NCBI RefSeq assembly: GCF_002752675.1 | Contig: NZ_CP024608.1 | Coordinates: 1 to 64,000 of the forward strand | Length of the DNA: 64,000 nt | Direction of reading: 5' to 3' | Source of the DNA: Massilia violaceinigra | Lineage (GTDB): Bacteria > Pseudomonadota > Gammaproteobacteria > Burkholderiales > Burkholderiaceae_D | Part shown: in pieces, positions 52,177-61,814 of the stretch | How positions within the stretch are numbered: position 1 is the first letter of the stretch | How the letters are laid out: each line of letters starts with the position of its first letter | Notes under the pieces: generated by a model | What the model was told of the DNA's origin: nothing | The model's input: only the letters and a program-made list of their open reading frames with translations | Databases searched by the model: none | Made by a program: the position numbers and the translations under genes

Positions 52177-55014
52177 GTGGCGCGCCAGTACATCGTCGGC
52201 ATCGACCTCGGTACCACCAATACCGTGGTGGCGTACGCGCCCATCGATGCGCAGGCGGACGGGCGCGCCGCCATCACTCTGTTCGAGATCGAGCAACTGG
52301 TAGCGCCCGGCCAGGTGGCTGCCTTGCCGCTGCTGCCGTCGGTGCGCTACCACCCGGCCGATGGTGAGTTACCGGCGGCCGATGTGCGGCTGCCGTGGCC
52401 GCAAAATAATAGCGAGGCGCAGCCGGTCGTCATCGGCCAGCTCGCGCGCCGGCTCGGTGCGCAAGTGCCGGGCCGCATGGTGGCCAGCGCCAAAAGCTGG
52501 CTGTCGCACACCGCGGTGGACCGCCTGGCGGCTATCCTGCCGTGGGGCGCCGCGCCCGATGTGGCCAAGGTCTCGCCGGTGGCGGCCAGCGCCAGCTATC
52601 TGGCTTACCTGCGGGCAGCGTGGAACAGCAAGTTTCCCGATCATCCCCTGGAGCAGCAAGAACTGGTGCTGACGGTCCCGGCGTCGTTCGACGAAGGCGC
52701 GCGCGCGCTGACCCTGAGCGCGGCGCGGCAGGCCGGACTGCATCAACTGCGCTTGCTGGAAGAGCCGCAGGCGGTCTTCTACGACTGGCTGTTCCGCCAT
52801 CGCGGCGAACTGGCCGGGGAACTGGCGCAAACGCGCATGGTGCTGGTGTGCGACGTCGGCGGCGGCACCACCGACCTGAGCCTGATCAAGGTCGACCTGC
52901 ACGATGGCCAGCCGCAACTGACGCGCATCGGCGTGGGCAACCACGTGATGCTCGGCGGCGACAACATGGACCTGGCGCTGGCCCATGTGACCGAAGCGAA
53001 AATGGCGCAGATGGCCGGCACCGATCAGCCGCGCACGCATCTGTCGGCCAGTGCCCTCTCTCAATTGATGGAACGCTGCCGCGCCGCCAAGGAACAATTG
53101 CTGGCGGCCGACGCGCCCGAACAGGCGCAAGTGACCTTGCTGGGCTCCGGCTCGCGCATGATCGGCGGCATGCGTTCGGTGGCGCTGACGCGCGATGAAG
53201 TCGGCAGCATCATCGTCGATGGCTTTTTCCCGCTGGTGGCGGCTACCGACCGCGTGCAGCAAGGCCGCGCCGGCATCGTCGAGTTCGGCTTGCCGTACGC
53301 GCGCGATCCGGCGGTCACCCGTCACATCGCCGATTTTTTGCAGCAGCATGCCAGCGCACTGCAAGCGGCGCAGGAAGACGGCACGACCATGCCCGATACC
53401 CTGCTGCTCAACGGCGGCGTGTTCCGCGCCGATGCGCTGGTCGAGCGCTTGCAGGAAACCTTGGGCAGTTGGCGTGGCGCGCCCTTGCGCCTGCTGCACA
53501 ACGACAATCCGGACGTGGCCGTGGCCCGTGGCGCGGTGGCGTATGCCCTGTCGCTGCAGGGCCAGGCGCCGCGCATCGATGCCGGTGCGGCGCGCAGCTA
53601 TTTCCTGGTGCTCGACGAGGCCGGCACGGGGCCCAAGCGCGGCATCTGCATCCTGCCGCGCGGCAGCGAAACCGGCCGTGAAATCCTGCTCAAGGACCGT
53701 ACCTTCGCCCTGCGTCTCGGACAGCCGGTGCGCTTTCACGTGATGACGTCCAATGCCGATGGCGCCGATGCGCCGCCCGCGCCAGGTGAACTGGTCGACC
53801 TCGACGACCCGAAATACGTGCGCCTGCCGCCGATTGCGACCGTGCTGCACGCGGCCGACGGCAAGGTCAAGCCGGCGGGCAGCAAACAGGAAACCGCCGT
53901 GCAACTGGCCACCGCGCTAACCGAGGTCGGCACCTTGGAAATGCACTGCGTCAACCTGACCGATGCCGGCCAGCGCTGGCTGCTGGAATTCGACCTGCGG
54001 CACGACAACGCGGCGGCCGAGAACGACAAGACGGAGGCTGCGCCGTCGCCGCAACTGACGGCCGCCATCGACAAGATCGACCGCATTTTCGGCAAGAGCG
54101 GGCAGCAGGTGACGGCCAAGGAAGTCAAGCAGCTGCGCGCGCAACTGGAGCAACTGCTGGGTGACCGCGAGCAATGGCACACGCCACTGCTGCGCCAGTT
54201 GTTCGACGCCTTGTGGCAGCGCGCGCGCGGACGGCGCCGCTCCGCCGAGCATGAACGGGTGTGGCTGAACCTGACCGGCTACTGCCTGCGTCCGGGCTTC
54301 GGCTACGCACTCGACGAATGGCGCCTGGAGCAGCTATGGCCCCTGTTCGAGGCCGGCGTGCGCCATGCCGACGACAAGCAGGCGCGCGCGGAATGGTGGA
54401 CCCTGTGGCGCCGCGTCGCGGGCGGGCTGGGCGCTACCGAGCAGCTGCGCCTGCTCGATGACTTCGCCTTCAATCTCCAGACGAATAAGGAGGGCGGCGA
54501 CGCTGGCGGCACCGTGGTGGCCGGCAGCGATGACGACATGCTGCGCCTGGGCGCCTCGCTCGAACGCATTCCGGTCGATTACAAGGCGGAAATCGGCGGT
54601 TGGCTGCTGGAGCGCATCCAGGCGGCGCCCGCCACGCCGGGCAAGGACAGCACCAGCGCCAGCCGCTACCTGTGGGCGCTGGGGCGCATCGGCGCGCGCC
54701 AGCCTTTCCACGGCAGCACGCACGACGTGGTGCCGACCGAGGTGGTGGAAGGCTGGCTCGATGCCATCCTGGCGCTCGACTGGAAGCGGGTCGAGTCGGC
54801 CGCCTTTGCCGCCGTGCACCTTGCGCGCATGACCGACGACCGTTCGCGCGACCTGCCGCTTGCATTGCGCGAACGGATCGTGCAGCGGCTGGTGGCGATC
54901 AACGCGCCTCCGGCGACCATCACCATGGTGCAGCAGGTGGTGCAGCTCGACCAGGCGACCGAACGCTGGATTCTGGGCGAATCGCTGCCGCCGGGACTTA
55001 AGCTGATTGCCTGA
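52177..55014 (+). CDS. Hsp70 family protein with long C-terminal extension
   Basis: 945 residues, GTG start. ATPase domain with IVGIDLGTTNTVVAYAP, VCDVGGGTTDLSLI and the GGVFRADALVERLQ region. It carries roughly 330 extra C-terminal residues, mostly helical (LTAAIDKIDRIFGKSGQQVTAKEV, LDDFAFNLQTNKEGG), beyond the usual Hsp70 length of about 640. A partner of the shorter Hsp70 upstream is inferred; no DnaJ or GrpE gene is in the window. The next gene could start by overlapping this stop (TGATG), although a downstream start is preferred. Confidence 0.86.
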   Translation: MARQYIVGIDLGTTNTVVAYAPIDAQADGRAAITLFEIEQLVAPGQVAALPLLPSVRYHPADGELPAADVRLPWPQNNSEAQPVVIGQLARRLGAQVPGRMVASAKSWLSHTAVDRLAAILPWGAAPDVAKVSPVAASASYLAYLRAAWNSKFPDHPLEQQELVLTVPASFDEGARALTLSAARQAGLHQLRLLEEPQAVFYDWLFRHRGELAGELAQTRMVLVCDVGGGTTDLSLIKVDLHDGQPQLTRIGVGNHVMLGGDNMDLALAHVTEAKMAQMAGTDQPRTHLSASALSQLMERCRAAKEQLLAADAPEQAQVTLLGSGSRMIGGMRSVALTRDEVGSIIVDGFFPLVAATDRVQQGRAGIVEFGLPYARDPAVTRHIADFLQQHASALQAAQEDGTTMPDTLLLNGGVFRADALVERLQETLGSWRGAPLRLLHNDNPDVAVARGAVAYALSLQGQAPRIDAGAARSYFLVLDEAGTGPKRGICILPRGSETGREILLKDRTFALRLGQPVRFHVMTSNADGADAPPAPGELVDLDDPKYVRLPPIATVLHAADGKVKPAGSKQETAVQLATALTEVGTLEMHCVNLTDAGQRWLLEFDLRHDNAAAENDKTEAAPSPQLTAAIDKIDRIFGKSGQQVTAKEVKQLRAQLEQLLGDREQWHTPLLRQLFDALWQRARGRRRSAEHERVWLNLTGYCLRPGFGYALDEWRLEQLWPLFEAGVRHADDKQARAEWWTLWRRVAGGLGATEQLRLLDDFAFNLQTNKEGGDAGGTVVAGSDDDMLRLGASLERIPVDYKAEIGGWLLERIQAAPATPGKDSTSASRYLWALGRIGARQPFHGSTHDVVPTEVVEGWLDAILALDWKRVESAAFAAVHLARMTDDRSRDLPLALRERIVQRLVAINAPPATITMVQQVVQLDQATERWILGESLPPGLKLIA

Positions 55015-55088
55015 TGCGCACGCTCGCCATGCTTGACCCAAGGCGTATATATGTCATGCTGACGTCCTCGTTTATCTTCCCTACGCAA

Positions 55089-56897
55089 ATGAATACATTG
55101 CCCGACGCACTGAGCAGCCTCACTGTCGAACAACTCAAGTCGCTGCTTGCCAACTTTCCCGATGCCGTGAAAATCGGACGCAAGGACGTCCTGATCGCTG
55201 CCCTGCTGGAGCAGATGTCGGACGCGGGCCTGCCACGCGTCTGGACGATGCTCGATCCCTGCCAGCAACTTGCGGTACGGGAAGCGGCCTATGATGTCCA
55301 GGGGCATTTCGATGAGCGCCGTTTTACCGCGAAGTACGGGCAAGCGCCGCGTTTTTACCATGATCCGAAGCACCCGTACGGCCGCGGTCCCACGACAGTG
55401 CTGAGCCTGTTTCTGTTCGAGCATGGCGACACGCGCACGATGCCCGCGCAGTTACGCCTGCGCGTGGCGGCCTTGTTCCCGGCACCCGTGCCCAACGCGC
55501 TGGCGAGCCTTGCCTCCTTGCCGGAGCCCGGGCCGGAGCTCAAAGCGCAAGCCGACGGCGACGCCGACGCCGATGTCATGCCGCTAACGCAGCGCAATAC
55601 CTCGCCCGATGCGCTCTACGAGGTAGTGGCCATGCTGCGCATGGCGGATCAAAAACTGATCGCGGTCAGCGACAAAACACGCATGCCGGGGACAGCCGCC
55701 TTGCGTGCGATTGAAGCCAAGCTCGCCGGCGCCGATTTCTACGGACCGGACGCCGAAGCCAGCCCCAGGCATTCGGATCAGCGGATCGGACCGATCAAGG
55801 CGGTCGCCTGGCCGCTGCTGCTACAGGCAAGTGGCCTGGCCGAACTTCATGGCAGCAAGCTCGGCTTGACCACGGCCGGCATCAAGGCCTTGCAAGCGGC
55901 GCCGGCCGACGTGCTGCGTGGCATCTGGCGCGGCTGGCTGGCATCGACCTTGTTCGACGAGTTCAACCGGATCGACGAAATCAAGGGCCAGAAGGGCAGG
56001 GGCCGCCTTACGCCAGTCAAGCCGCGCCGGGCCATCGTCGGCCAATTCCTGCAACGCTGTCCGCCAGCGCGCTGGGTCGAGGTCGATGAATTGTCGCGTT
56101 TCATGAAGGCTGAGGGCGCGCCGCTCTCCGTGGCCGAGGATCCCTGGTCGCTTTACCTGTGCGACGCAAATTACGGTGCCTTGGGTTATTCCCACGATGA
56201 GTGGGATACATTCGAGACACGCTATCTGCTATGCGTGCTGTTCGAGTATTGCGCAACCTTGGGCATGGTCGATGTCGCCTATTGTTCGCCGCACCACGCG
56301 CGCACGGAATTTCAATCCCTGTGGGGCGGTGCGGGTATGTCGCTGCTGTCGCGCTACGACGGCCTGATGTATTTCCGCTTGACCGATCTGGGCGCCTACT
56401 GCCTGGGCCTGAGCACAGCCTACGCGCCGCCCGCGCGCGCCGCGTCCTGCACGCTGTCGGTCAGCGCCAACCTGCAGATCAGTGTGACCGGCGGCAGCCT
56501 GTCCGCCGACGAAAGCCTGCTGCTGGAGAACTGGGCCAACCGCGAAAGCGCGCAGCTGTGGCGCCTCGACCGCGAGAAAACCATGATCGCCGTCGAACGC
56601 GGCCAGGATACGGCGCCGCTGGAAGCGTTCTTGCGGTCACGCGACAGCCAGCCGCTGCCGGTGCAGGTGGAAGCCTTCCTGCGCGCCTGTAACAAGGGCG
56701 GCAAGGCGATGCAGGTGATAGGCAGCAGCTTGCTGATCGAATGCGTCGATGCGGAAACGGCCGAGCTGATCGCGCGGCATCAAGACACGGCGCCGCTGTG
56801 CATGCGTGCGGGCAAGCAGCACCTGGTGGTCCAGGTCAAGCACGACACGCGCTTTCGCAAGGCGGCACGCGCGCTCGGGTACGGCATCCGCGAATAA
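55089..56897 (+). CDS. XPB/Ssl2 N-terminal-like (helicase-associated) domain protein
   Basis: 602 residues from the ATG chosen; longer starts at 55014 and 55056 are possible. A SAP-like first helical unit (SSLTVEQLKSLLANFPDAVKIGRKDVLIAALLEQM) is followed by winged-helix-like segments and, at about 450-590, a stretch matching the Helicase_C_3 pattern (SVSANLQISVTGG, LEAFLRSRDSQPLPVQVEAFL, VIGSSLLIECVDAETAELI). No helicase motor motifs are present. It follows the Hsp70 pair in the same run. Function unknown. Confidence 0.6.
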   Translation: MNTLPDALSSLTVEQLKSLLANFPDAVKIGRKDVLIAALLEQMSDAGLPRVWTMLDPCQQLAVREAAYDVQGHFDERRFTAKYGQAPRFYHDPKHPYGRGPTTVLSLFLFEHGDTRTMPAQLRLRVAALFPAPVPNALASLASLPEPGPELKAQADGDADADVMPLTQRNTSPDALYEVVAMLRMADQKLIAVSDKTRMPGTAALRAIEAKLAGADFYGPDAEASPRHSDQRIGPIKAVAWPLLLQASGLAELHGSKLGLTTAGIKALQAAPADVLRGIWRGWLASTLFDEFNRIDEIKGQKGRGRLTPVKPRRAIVGQFLQRCPPARWVEVDELSRFMKAEGAPLSVAEDPWSLYLCDANYGALGYSHDEWDTFETRYLLCVLFEYCATLGMVDVAYCSPHHARTEFQSLWGGAGMSLLSRYDGLMYFRLTDLGAYCLGLSTAYAPPARAASCTLSVSANLQISVTGGSLSADESLLLENWANRESAQLWRLDREKTMIAVERGQDTAPLEAFLRSRDSQPLPVQVEAFLRACNKGGKAMQVIGSSLLIECVDAETAELIARHQDTAPLCMRAGKQHLVVQVKHDTRFRKAARALGYGIRE

Positions 56898-56909
56898 TCG
56901 CCGCGCACA

Positions 56910-57368
56910 TTGCAGTCACCGAAAATTTGTATAGGGGAAATTGAACGCCTGATACACTGGCCGCCCGAGGCGTCGACCAAGAGTGCGGATTGGACCGACG
57001 AGGAATTGGCCGCAGCCGTGCGCGCTTACGTGGCAATGCTGCGTAGCGAGCTGGCTGTCAAGGCCTGGGTGCTCAAGGTCGCCGACGGCATTTGCGAAGG
57101 CTGCGACATGCCGGCACCGTTCACGGGCACCGATGGTTTTCCGTATCTGGAAGTGCACCACATCATGCCGCTCGCCAGCCACGGCTCGGATACACCGTCG
57201 AACACCGGCGCGCTGTGTCCAAATTGCCACAGACGCTGCCATCTGGCCCTCGACCGCGACGAATTCCGGCTGGCGCTATACGAAAAAATCGACCGCCTCG
57301 TGCTGGAACTGCCGGAGCCGCCGCTGCACGACACCGCCATCTATATCGATGACGCAAGCGACATCTGA
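56910..57368 (+). CDS. HNH endonuclease-like protein
   Basis: 152 residues. An HNH/zinc site reads C-EG-C, YLEVHHIMPLASHGSDTPSN, CPNC-HRRC, the McrA-like HNH pattern with two CxxC pairs. A nuclease is expected, but no target is known. The frame begins just after the previous stop; the first possible initiator is TTG 56910 without a visible ribosome-binding site, so the start is uncertain. It may be translated by reinitiation after the upstream gene. Confidence 0.7.
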   Translation: MQSPKICIGEIERLIHWPPEASTKSADWTDEELAAAVRAYVAMLRSELAVKAWVLKVADGICEGCDMPAPFTGTDGFPYLEVHHIMPLASHGSDTPSNTGALCPNCHRRCHLALDRDEFRLALYEKIDRLVLELPEPPLHDTAIYIDDASDI

Positions 57369-57461
57369 TGCAGTCCTGCAACACATAAATACATGCAGCG
57401 CGACATTTTTTCTGATATTGCGCTACAGTAACCACCCTTTGTCATTTTAGAAACATCCCAC

Positions 57462-58541
57462 ATGCACGCCGCCCGACTGCCCCTCCTCCTGACCACCCTT
57501 TTCATCTCCGCTGGCGCCGCCCAGGCAGGCGAGCTCGAACAGCAAATGCTGCGCTGCTCCGTGCTTGGCGATCCGAGCGCGCGACTCGGGTGCTTTGACG
57601 CGCTCACCAAGGCCGCCACGGCCGACACCGTCGCCGGCAATCCAACGCCGGACGCGACTGTCGCCGCCCCAGCCGCCAAGAAGGGTGAGCCAGCCGAGCC
57701 GGCGACGCCGATCCCAGCCGTGGCATCGGCCACACCAGCGCCGCCGGAAACGCCGATTTCGCGTACCGAGCAGTTGTGGGAGCTGACCAAGGCGTCGCGC
57801 CGCGGCGTGTTTTCCTTCCGTCCGCACCGCGAGAATTACCTGCTGGTGGCCAACTACAGCACCTCGTCGAACGATGAGCCGTACCGCCATTTCACACCGG
57901 CCGGCTTGAAGACCAAGCGCGTCGAGCTGACTTATCAGCTGAGCCTGAAAATGAAGGCCGCCGAACAGGTTGCTGGTTTGCCGGTCGATATCTGGCTCGG
58001 CTACACGCAGCAGAGTTTCTGGCAGGCGTACAACCGCTCGCAATCGAGCCCGTTCCGCGAAACGAACTACCAGCCTGAAATCATGGCGGTCGTCCCGATT
58101 AACCAATCGTTCGCCGGGTTCAATCTGCGCTTCGTCAATTTTGGCCTGATTCACCAGTCGAACGGGCAGACCTCGACCCTGTCGCGCAGCTGGAACCGCT
58201 TGTACACCGAAGTCGGCATCGACCGTGGCAATTTTGCGATGAGCGCGCGCCTGTGGCGCCGTCTGGATAACGCCAAATCGAACAACGATAATGCGGACAT
58301 TACCGACTTCCTGGCGCGCGGCGACGTGCGTGCCAGCTATCGCAAGGATGGCTACGAGTATTCGATCATGGCGCGCCGGAATATGTCGACCGACCATGGC
58401 GCGATCCAGGCGGCGATGTCGTATCCGCTCACGACCAACCTGAAAGGCTATGTCCAGCTGTTTTCCGGCTACGGACAAAGCCTGATCGACTATAACTATT
58501 CGCAGCGTTCGATCGGCGCCGGCTTTACCGTCGATTTCTGA
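57462..58541 (+). CDS. pldA: Outer-membrane phospholipase A
   Basis: 359 residues. Signal peptide 1-22, a Pro/Ala-rich region (about 55-98), then the OMPLA beta barrel. Catalytic residues H231 and S233 in LIHQSNGQ, and N245 in SRSWNRLY, all match E. coli OmpLA. It hydrolyses outer-membrane phospholipids when the envelope is disturbed. Length is greater than in E. coli (289) because of the added N-terminal linker. A terminator follows. Confidence 0.93.
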   Translation: MHAARLPLLLTTLFISAGAAQAGELEQQMLRCSVLGDPSARLGCFDALTKAATADTVAGNPTPDATVAAPAAKKGEPAEPATPIPAVASATPAPPETPISRTEQLWELTKASRRGVFSFRPHRENYLLVANYSTSSNDEPYRHFTPAGLKTKRVELTYQLSLKMKAAEQVAGLPVDIWLGYTQQSFWQAYNRSQSSPFRETNYQPEIMAVVPINQSFAGFNLRFVNFGLIHQSNGQTSTLSRSWNRLYTEVGIDRGNFAMSARLWRRLDNAKSNNDNADITDFLARGDVRASYRKDGYEYSIMARRNMSTDHGAIQAAMSYPLTTNLKGYVQLFSGYGQSLIDYNYSQRSIGAGFTVDF

Positions 58542-58561
58542 TCCGCGTTCAAGCGATGGAA

Positions 58562-58597
58562 TAAAAAAAACGGCCTCGAAAGAGGCCGTTTTCATGT
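58562..58597. terminator. Bidirectional terminator
   Basis: AAAACGGCCTC and GAGGCCGTTTT pair around GAAA, with A and T runs on both sides. It serves pldA (rightward) and the leftward PspA-like gene. Confidence 0.85.
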
Positions 58598-58641
58598 GTG
58601 CCGCAGCCGCCATACGCATGGCGGCCGGGTGATATCGCTAC

Positions 58642-59406
58642 TTACACGGCGGCCGGCTTGCCCGACAGGCGCTGCAGGCGTTGCAGCGCGGTTTCGCCGC
58701 TGGTGTCGTTCTGCACCGACTTGCGGATCGCATCGATTTCCGCAGCCTGGTCGAGCGGCTTCTGGCCGATATCGGCGACGATGCGCATGCCTTCGGCTTC
58801 GTTGCTTACTTCCTGGGCACGGCGCGTCAGTGCGTTGAGCGCGGTCGAATTGCCTTTCATGCCGGTCAGGCCGGACAGTTGGCTCTGGCGCTCGGCGCGC
58901 ATGGCTTGCAGATCCTTCTGCGCCTGGGCTGCTGCCAGCTGCTGCAGCGCTTTCTTGGCCTGGGCATCGAACTCGGCGAGCTGCTTGGACAGCGCATCGA
59001 TGATCTTTTGCAGTTCGTCCATGTACGCCTTGGCGTCGGCTTCTTCCTGGATCTCTTGTGGCAGGCGGCTCTTGTTCGCTTCGAGTTCGTCGCAGAACAT
59101 GGTCACGGTGGCTTCCGAAATCTTGCCCGCGGCCAGACGTTCGGCCAGCGTTTCCGTGGCTTTTTCGTCGTTGGCGATCAGCGCACGCAGGCTGACCACA
59201 TCCTTGTGTTCCTTCTCGAAGGAGGAACGCGCCGATGCCAGCACTTGCGCGGTGGCGCGCAGGGTGTCGGCCAGACGGTCGCGGTCAGCCTCGGTCGCCG
59301 TTTCAGGGTCAAAATTGGCGATCGCTGACGATATACGGTCACCCAGCACGCCGAAGTGCTTCGAAATCAAACGCGCCGTCAGTCCCCATCCACTTGCATT
59401 GCTCAT
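58642..59406 (-). CDS. PspA/IM30-like coiled-coil protein (YjfJ type)
   Basis: 254 residues, almost entirely alpha-helical coiled coil (about 40-190; ETLAERLAAGKISEATVTMF, AKKALQQLAAAQAQKDLQAM). Together with the DUF2491 gene upstream it resembles the yjfJ-yjfK pair of enterobacteria, where YjfJ is a PspA homologue. Peripheral membrane or cytosolic role in envelope maintenance inferred. Third gene of a three-gene leftward run; 45 nt after DUF2491. Confidence 0.65.
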   Translation of the reverse strand: MSNASGWGLTARLISKHFGVLGDRISSAIANFDPETATEADRDRLADTLRATAQVLASARSSFEKEHKDVVSLRALIANDEKATETLAERLAAGKISEATVTMFCDELEANKSRLPQEIQEEADAKAYMDELQKIIDALSKQLAEFDAQAKKALQQLAAAQAQKDLQAMRAERQSQLSGLTGMKGNSTALNALTRRAQEVSNEAEGMRIVADIGQKPLDQAAEIDAIRKSVQNDTSGETALQRLQRLSGKPAAV

Positions 59407-59451
59407 CTTGAATCCCTTTCGTTGTTAAGTAAGACTGCCTTTACCGAACCG

Positions 59452-60240
59452 TTATTGAATAACGACCCGTTCTTGCTCCACCGGTATGCCAATGACGAAA
59501 TCGACATGGATACCGCGTTTTGAGTTATCGCCATTCACGCTGGAGATGATCTCCGTCGTGATCAGCAAATATTCGCTGCCGCCGGCCGCCAATTCGCGCA
59601 CGTACGGCATGAAATACATTTCCTGCTTCAGACCCTGCACCCCGCCGGCATCATCGATCCGGGTTTCGGTGCCCTTGAACGGGGCCACGAACGTGGCGTT
59701 GCGGTCGCCCGCGTCGCGCACATAATCGAGGCGGTCGCTGTCGCCGAAAACCGTGGCCAGTTCATCCTCGCTCAAGCCCACGTCGTCGAGCTGCTCGCGC
59801 CACAAGGTGTAGGTCTGGTCGCCCAGGCCAAAGCCGGAACGGCCGGTGTAGGCATCCTGGTCTTCCGCCGTTTCCGGAATCACGCGCGCCAGCTGGGTGC
59901 AATACATGATCTCGGCCACCTTGCCATCTTTATCGGCGTACAGCTGCAAAAACTTTTCCTTGGCATCGTCGTCGCCCTTGGCCAGGTAATACCGATACAG
60001 CCCGCCCGCCAGATTGAGCTTGATCTGCGATACCGCCAGGATCAGCGTATCGGCATCGCGCGGCATGGCGATCAGCGAACCATTGGCCTGCGCCCGGATC
60101 AGGGGCGACATCTGCAGCTGGAGCATGCCGCCGATGCGCGCGCCGAGCGGCAAGCCTTCGTCTTCGCGCCGCGCTTTGCCATCGGCGCCATGGTTGCCGG
60201 CGATGCCGCGCATGTAATCGAATGCGTTCTTCCAGCCCAT
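59452..60240 (-). CDS. DUF2491 family protein (YjfK type)
   Basis: 262 residues. MGWKNAFDYMRGIAGNHGADG and GARIGGMLQLQMSPLIRAQ, with EYLLITTEIISSVNGDNSKRGIHVDFVIGI near the end, follow the DUF2491 pattern. Function unknown. ATG 60240 begins 1 nt after the stop of the Ser-rich gene; a second reading with a longer start is weaker. Confidence 0.75.
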   Translation of the reverse strand: MGWKNAFDYMRGIAGNHGADGKARREDEGLPLGARIGGMLQLQMSPLIRAQANGSLIAMPRDADTLILAVSQIKLNLAGGLYRYYLAKGDDDAKEKFLQLYADKDGKVAEIMYCTQLARVIPETAEDQDAYTGRSGFGLGDQTYTLWREQLDDVGLSEDELATVFGDSDRLDYVRDAGDRNATFVAPFKGTETRIDDAGGVQGLKQEMYFMPYVRELAAGGSEYLLITTEIISSVNGDNSKRGIHVDFVIGIPVEQERVVIQ

Positions 60241-60241
60241 G

Positions 60242-61204
60242 TCAGTTCCTGTCAAAAGAATAGTTTGCCGTGCTTGGCGCTTTACCGCGCCGTAAAAACT
60301 TCCATCCCAGATAAGCCACCCACGCCAGCACCGACAGAATCACCAGCCAGACAAAGGTACGCAGCAGCGATTTACCGAGCGACCTTTCCGGCATCGCCTG
60401 GGACCCTGCCACCGGACCGGCGCTGGTGGCGCCGCTGCCCGGAACGGTACCAACCATCCCGCTATTGTTCGTATTACCCGGATAACCGCTGTTCGCATGC
60501 GAGTTGGACATCGACCGTCCCAGCAAGAAGCCGAGAATGGCATTGCCCATTCCGTTATTATTCTGCGGCACGATGATCGGTGCCGGCATCGAATTGCCGC
60601 CATACTGGCCATTCCGGCTGCCGTTGTACTGGCCGCTATTCGTATTCCCGTACTGCCCCGCATTGTTCGATCCGTACTGCCCGCCCGATGGCTGCGAGGA
60701 CGGCACCGGCTTGATCTCGCGCGGCGCATTGGCCGCCTGCTCGGCCGCCCGGCGCGCCTCCAGCGTGCGCAAGGCATTGGCCTCGGCGTTGCCCTTGTCC
60801 AGGCGTTGCGACAGCACCGAACCCGACTTTTGCTGCCCTGGCTGGGCGCCGCTGTCCTGCCGCGCCGGCGCCCCGCCGAAGGACCCGAAGCCCCCGAACG
60901 AACCTTTCTTGTCCGCCTTGCCCGCATCCGCGCTGCCATCCTGCGAACGCTGCGACCACGACGACCCGGACTGCTGGGGCGGCGGCGACGAAGACCGGCT
61001 CCCAAACGAGCCGAACGACGAGTTCTTCGACGACGTTGACGACTTGCTACTTGATGGACTGGATTTTTGGGAGGAAAATCCACTCTTATACGAGCTCGAC
61101 CGCGAGCTCGAACTCGAACTTGATGCCGGTTTCGCGCCGGCCGTGACTGTGGCCGCGGCGGGTAGCAGCAGTGCCAGCAGCAACATGATCTGAGTTGACT
61201 TCAT
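60242..61204 (-). CDS. Serine-rich exported protein with C-terminal membrane segment
   Basis: 320 residues. Signal peptide (MKSTQIMLLLALLLPAAATVTAG), a long Ser-rich low-complexity region (about 27-110; runs such as SSSSSSSRSSSYKSG), a Gly/Asn/Gln-rich region with GQYG repeats (about 190-225), and a C-terminal membrane helix (LRTFVWLVILSVLAWVAYLGW) with a basic end. No family recognised. Linked to the DUF2491 and PspA-like genes, it may be the membrane partner of that pair; that is inference. Confidence 0.65.
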   Translation of the reverse strand: MKSTQIMLLLALLLPAAATVTAGAKPASSSSSSSRSSSYKSGFSSQKSSPSSSKSSTSSKNSSFGSFGSRSSSPPPQQSGSSWSQRSQDGSADAGKADKKGSFGGFGSFGGAPARQDSGAQPGQQKSGSVLSQRLDKGNAEANALRTLEARRAAEQAANAPREIKPVPSSQPSGGQYGSNNAGQYGNTNSGQYNGSRNGQYGGNSMPAPIIVPQNNNGMGNAILGFLLGRSMSNSHANSGYPGNTNNSGMVGTVPGSGATSAGPVAGSQAMPERSLGKSLLRTFVWLVILSVLAWVAYLGWKFLRRGKAPSTANYSFDRN

Positions 61205-61288
61205 TTTTCTTTGGCCGGGTTGAAGGTTGAAAGAAGCATAACAGCACCAATACTGCCAATGCACCGGTAAAAATAGGCAAGATTCACC

Positions 61289-61774
61289 ATGACTCGTAAA
61301 TATCTGGACATGAACCAGCACGATGCGCTGTACAGCGTGGCGCGCCGCTATCCCGGTGGCATTGACATGCTGGCCAAGGAGATTGGCATTTCCGCCAATG
61401 TTCTGCGCAATAAGCTGTCGCCCACCATTTCATCACATTACCCATCGTTCGAGGAGGTTTCCATCATCGTCGAGCATTGTCACAAGGCCGGCGTGCAGGA
61501 AGCGATGATGCCGCTGCATGCGCTGCTGAACCGGCACGGCATGGCCGCCTTCATCGTGCCGCAGCCGGAACAGGTGGGCCGCGACGACCTGTCGCAGACG
61601 GTATGCCGGGTGATGAGCGAAGTCGGGGCCGTGGCCGAAGCCGTGTCGGGCGCGCTGATGGACGGCGTTGTCACCAGCGCCGAAGCAGACCTGATCGAGC
61701 GCGAATTTCATTCTGCGTTATCGGCGTTGGGTGAATGGCGCGCGCGGCTGCGCATGCGTACTGGCGGAACCTGA
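61289..61774 (+). CDS. Phage regulatory protein CII-like
   Basis: 161 residues. The N-terminal part YSVARRYPGGIDMLAKEIGISANVLRNKLSPTISSHYPSFEEV matches the Phage_CP76 (phage CII) family, a helix-turn-helix regulator of mobile genetic elements. There is no phage gene near by, so it is probably a domesticated regulator. The start could instead be ATG 61310. It is divergent from the Ser-rich operon and could regulate it. Confidence 0.72.
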   Translation: MTRKYLDMNQHDALYSVARRYPGGIDMLAKEIGISANVLRNKLSPTISSHYPSFEEVSIIVEHCHKAGVQEAMMPLHALLNRHGMAAFIVPQPEQVGRDDLSQTVCRVMSEVGAVAEAVSGALMDGVVTSAEADLIEREFHSALSALGEWRARLRMRTGGT

Positions 61775-61814
61775 CAGGGGCGGCGATGCGCACATCATGC
61801 GCATCGCCAGCGCC

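Noticed and set aside
61289..61774. Idea that the CII-like gene marks a prophage
   Set aside because: No integrase, structural or lysis genes surround it; the neighbours are ordinary chromosomal genes.
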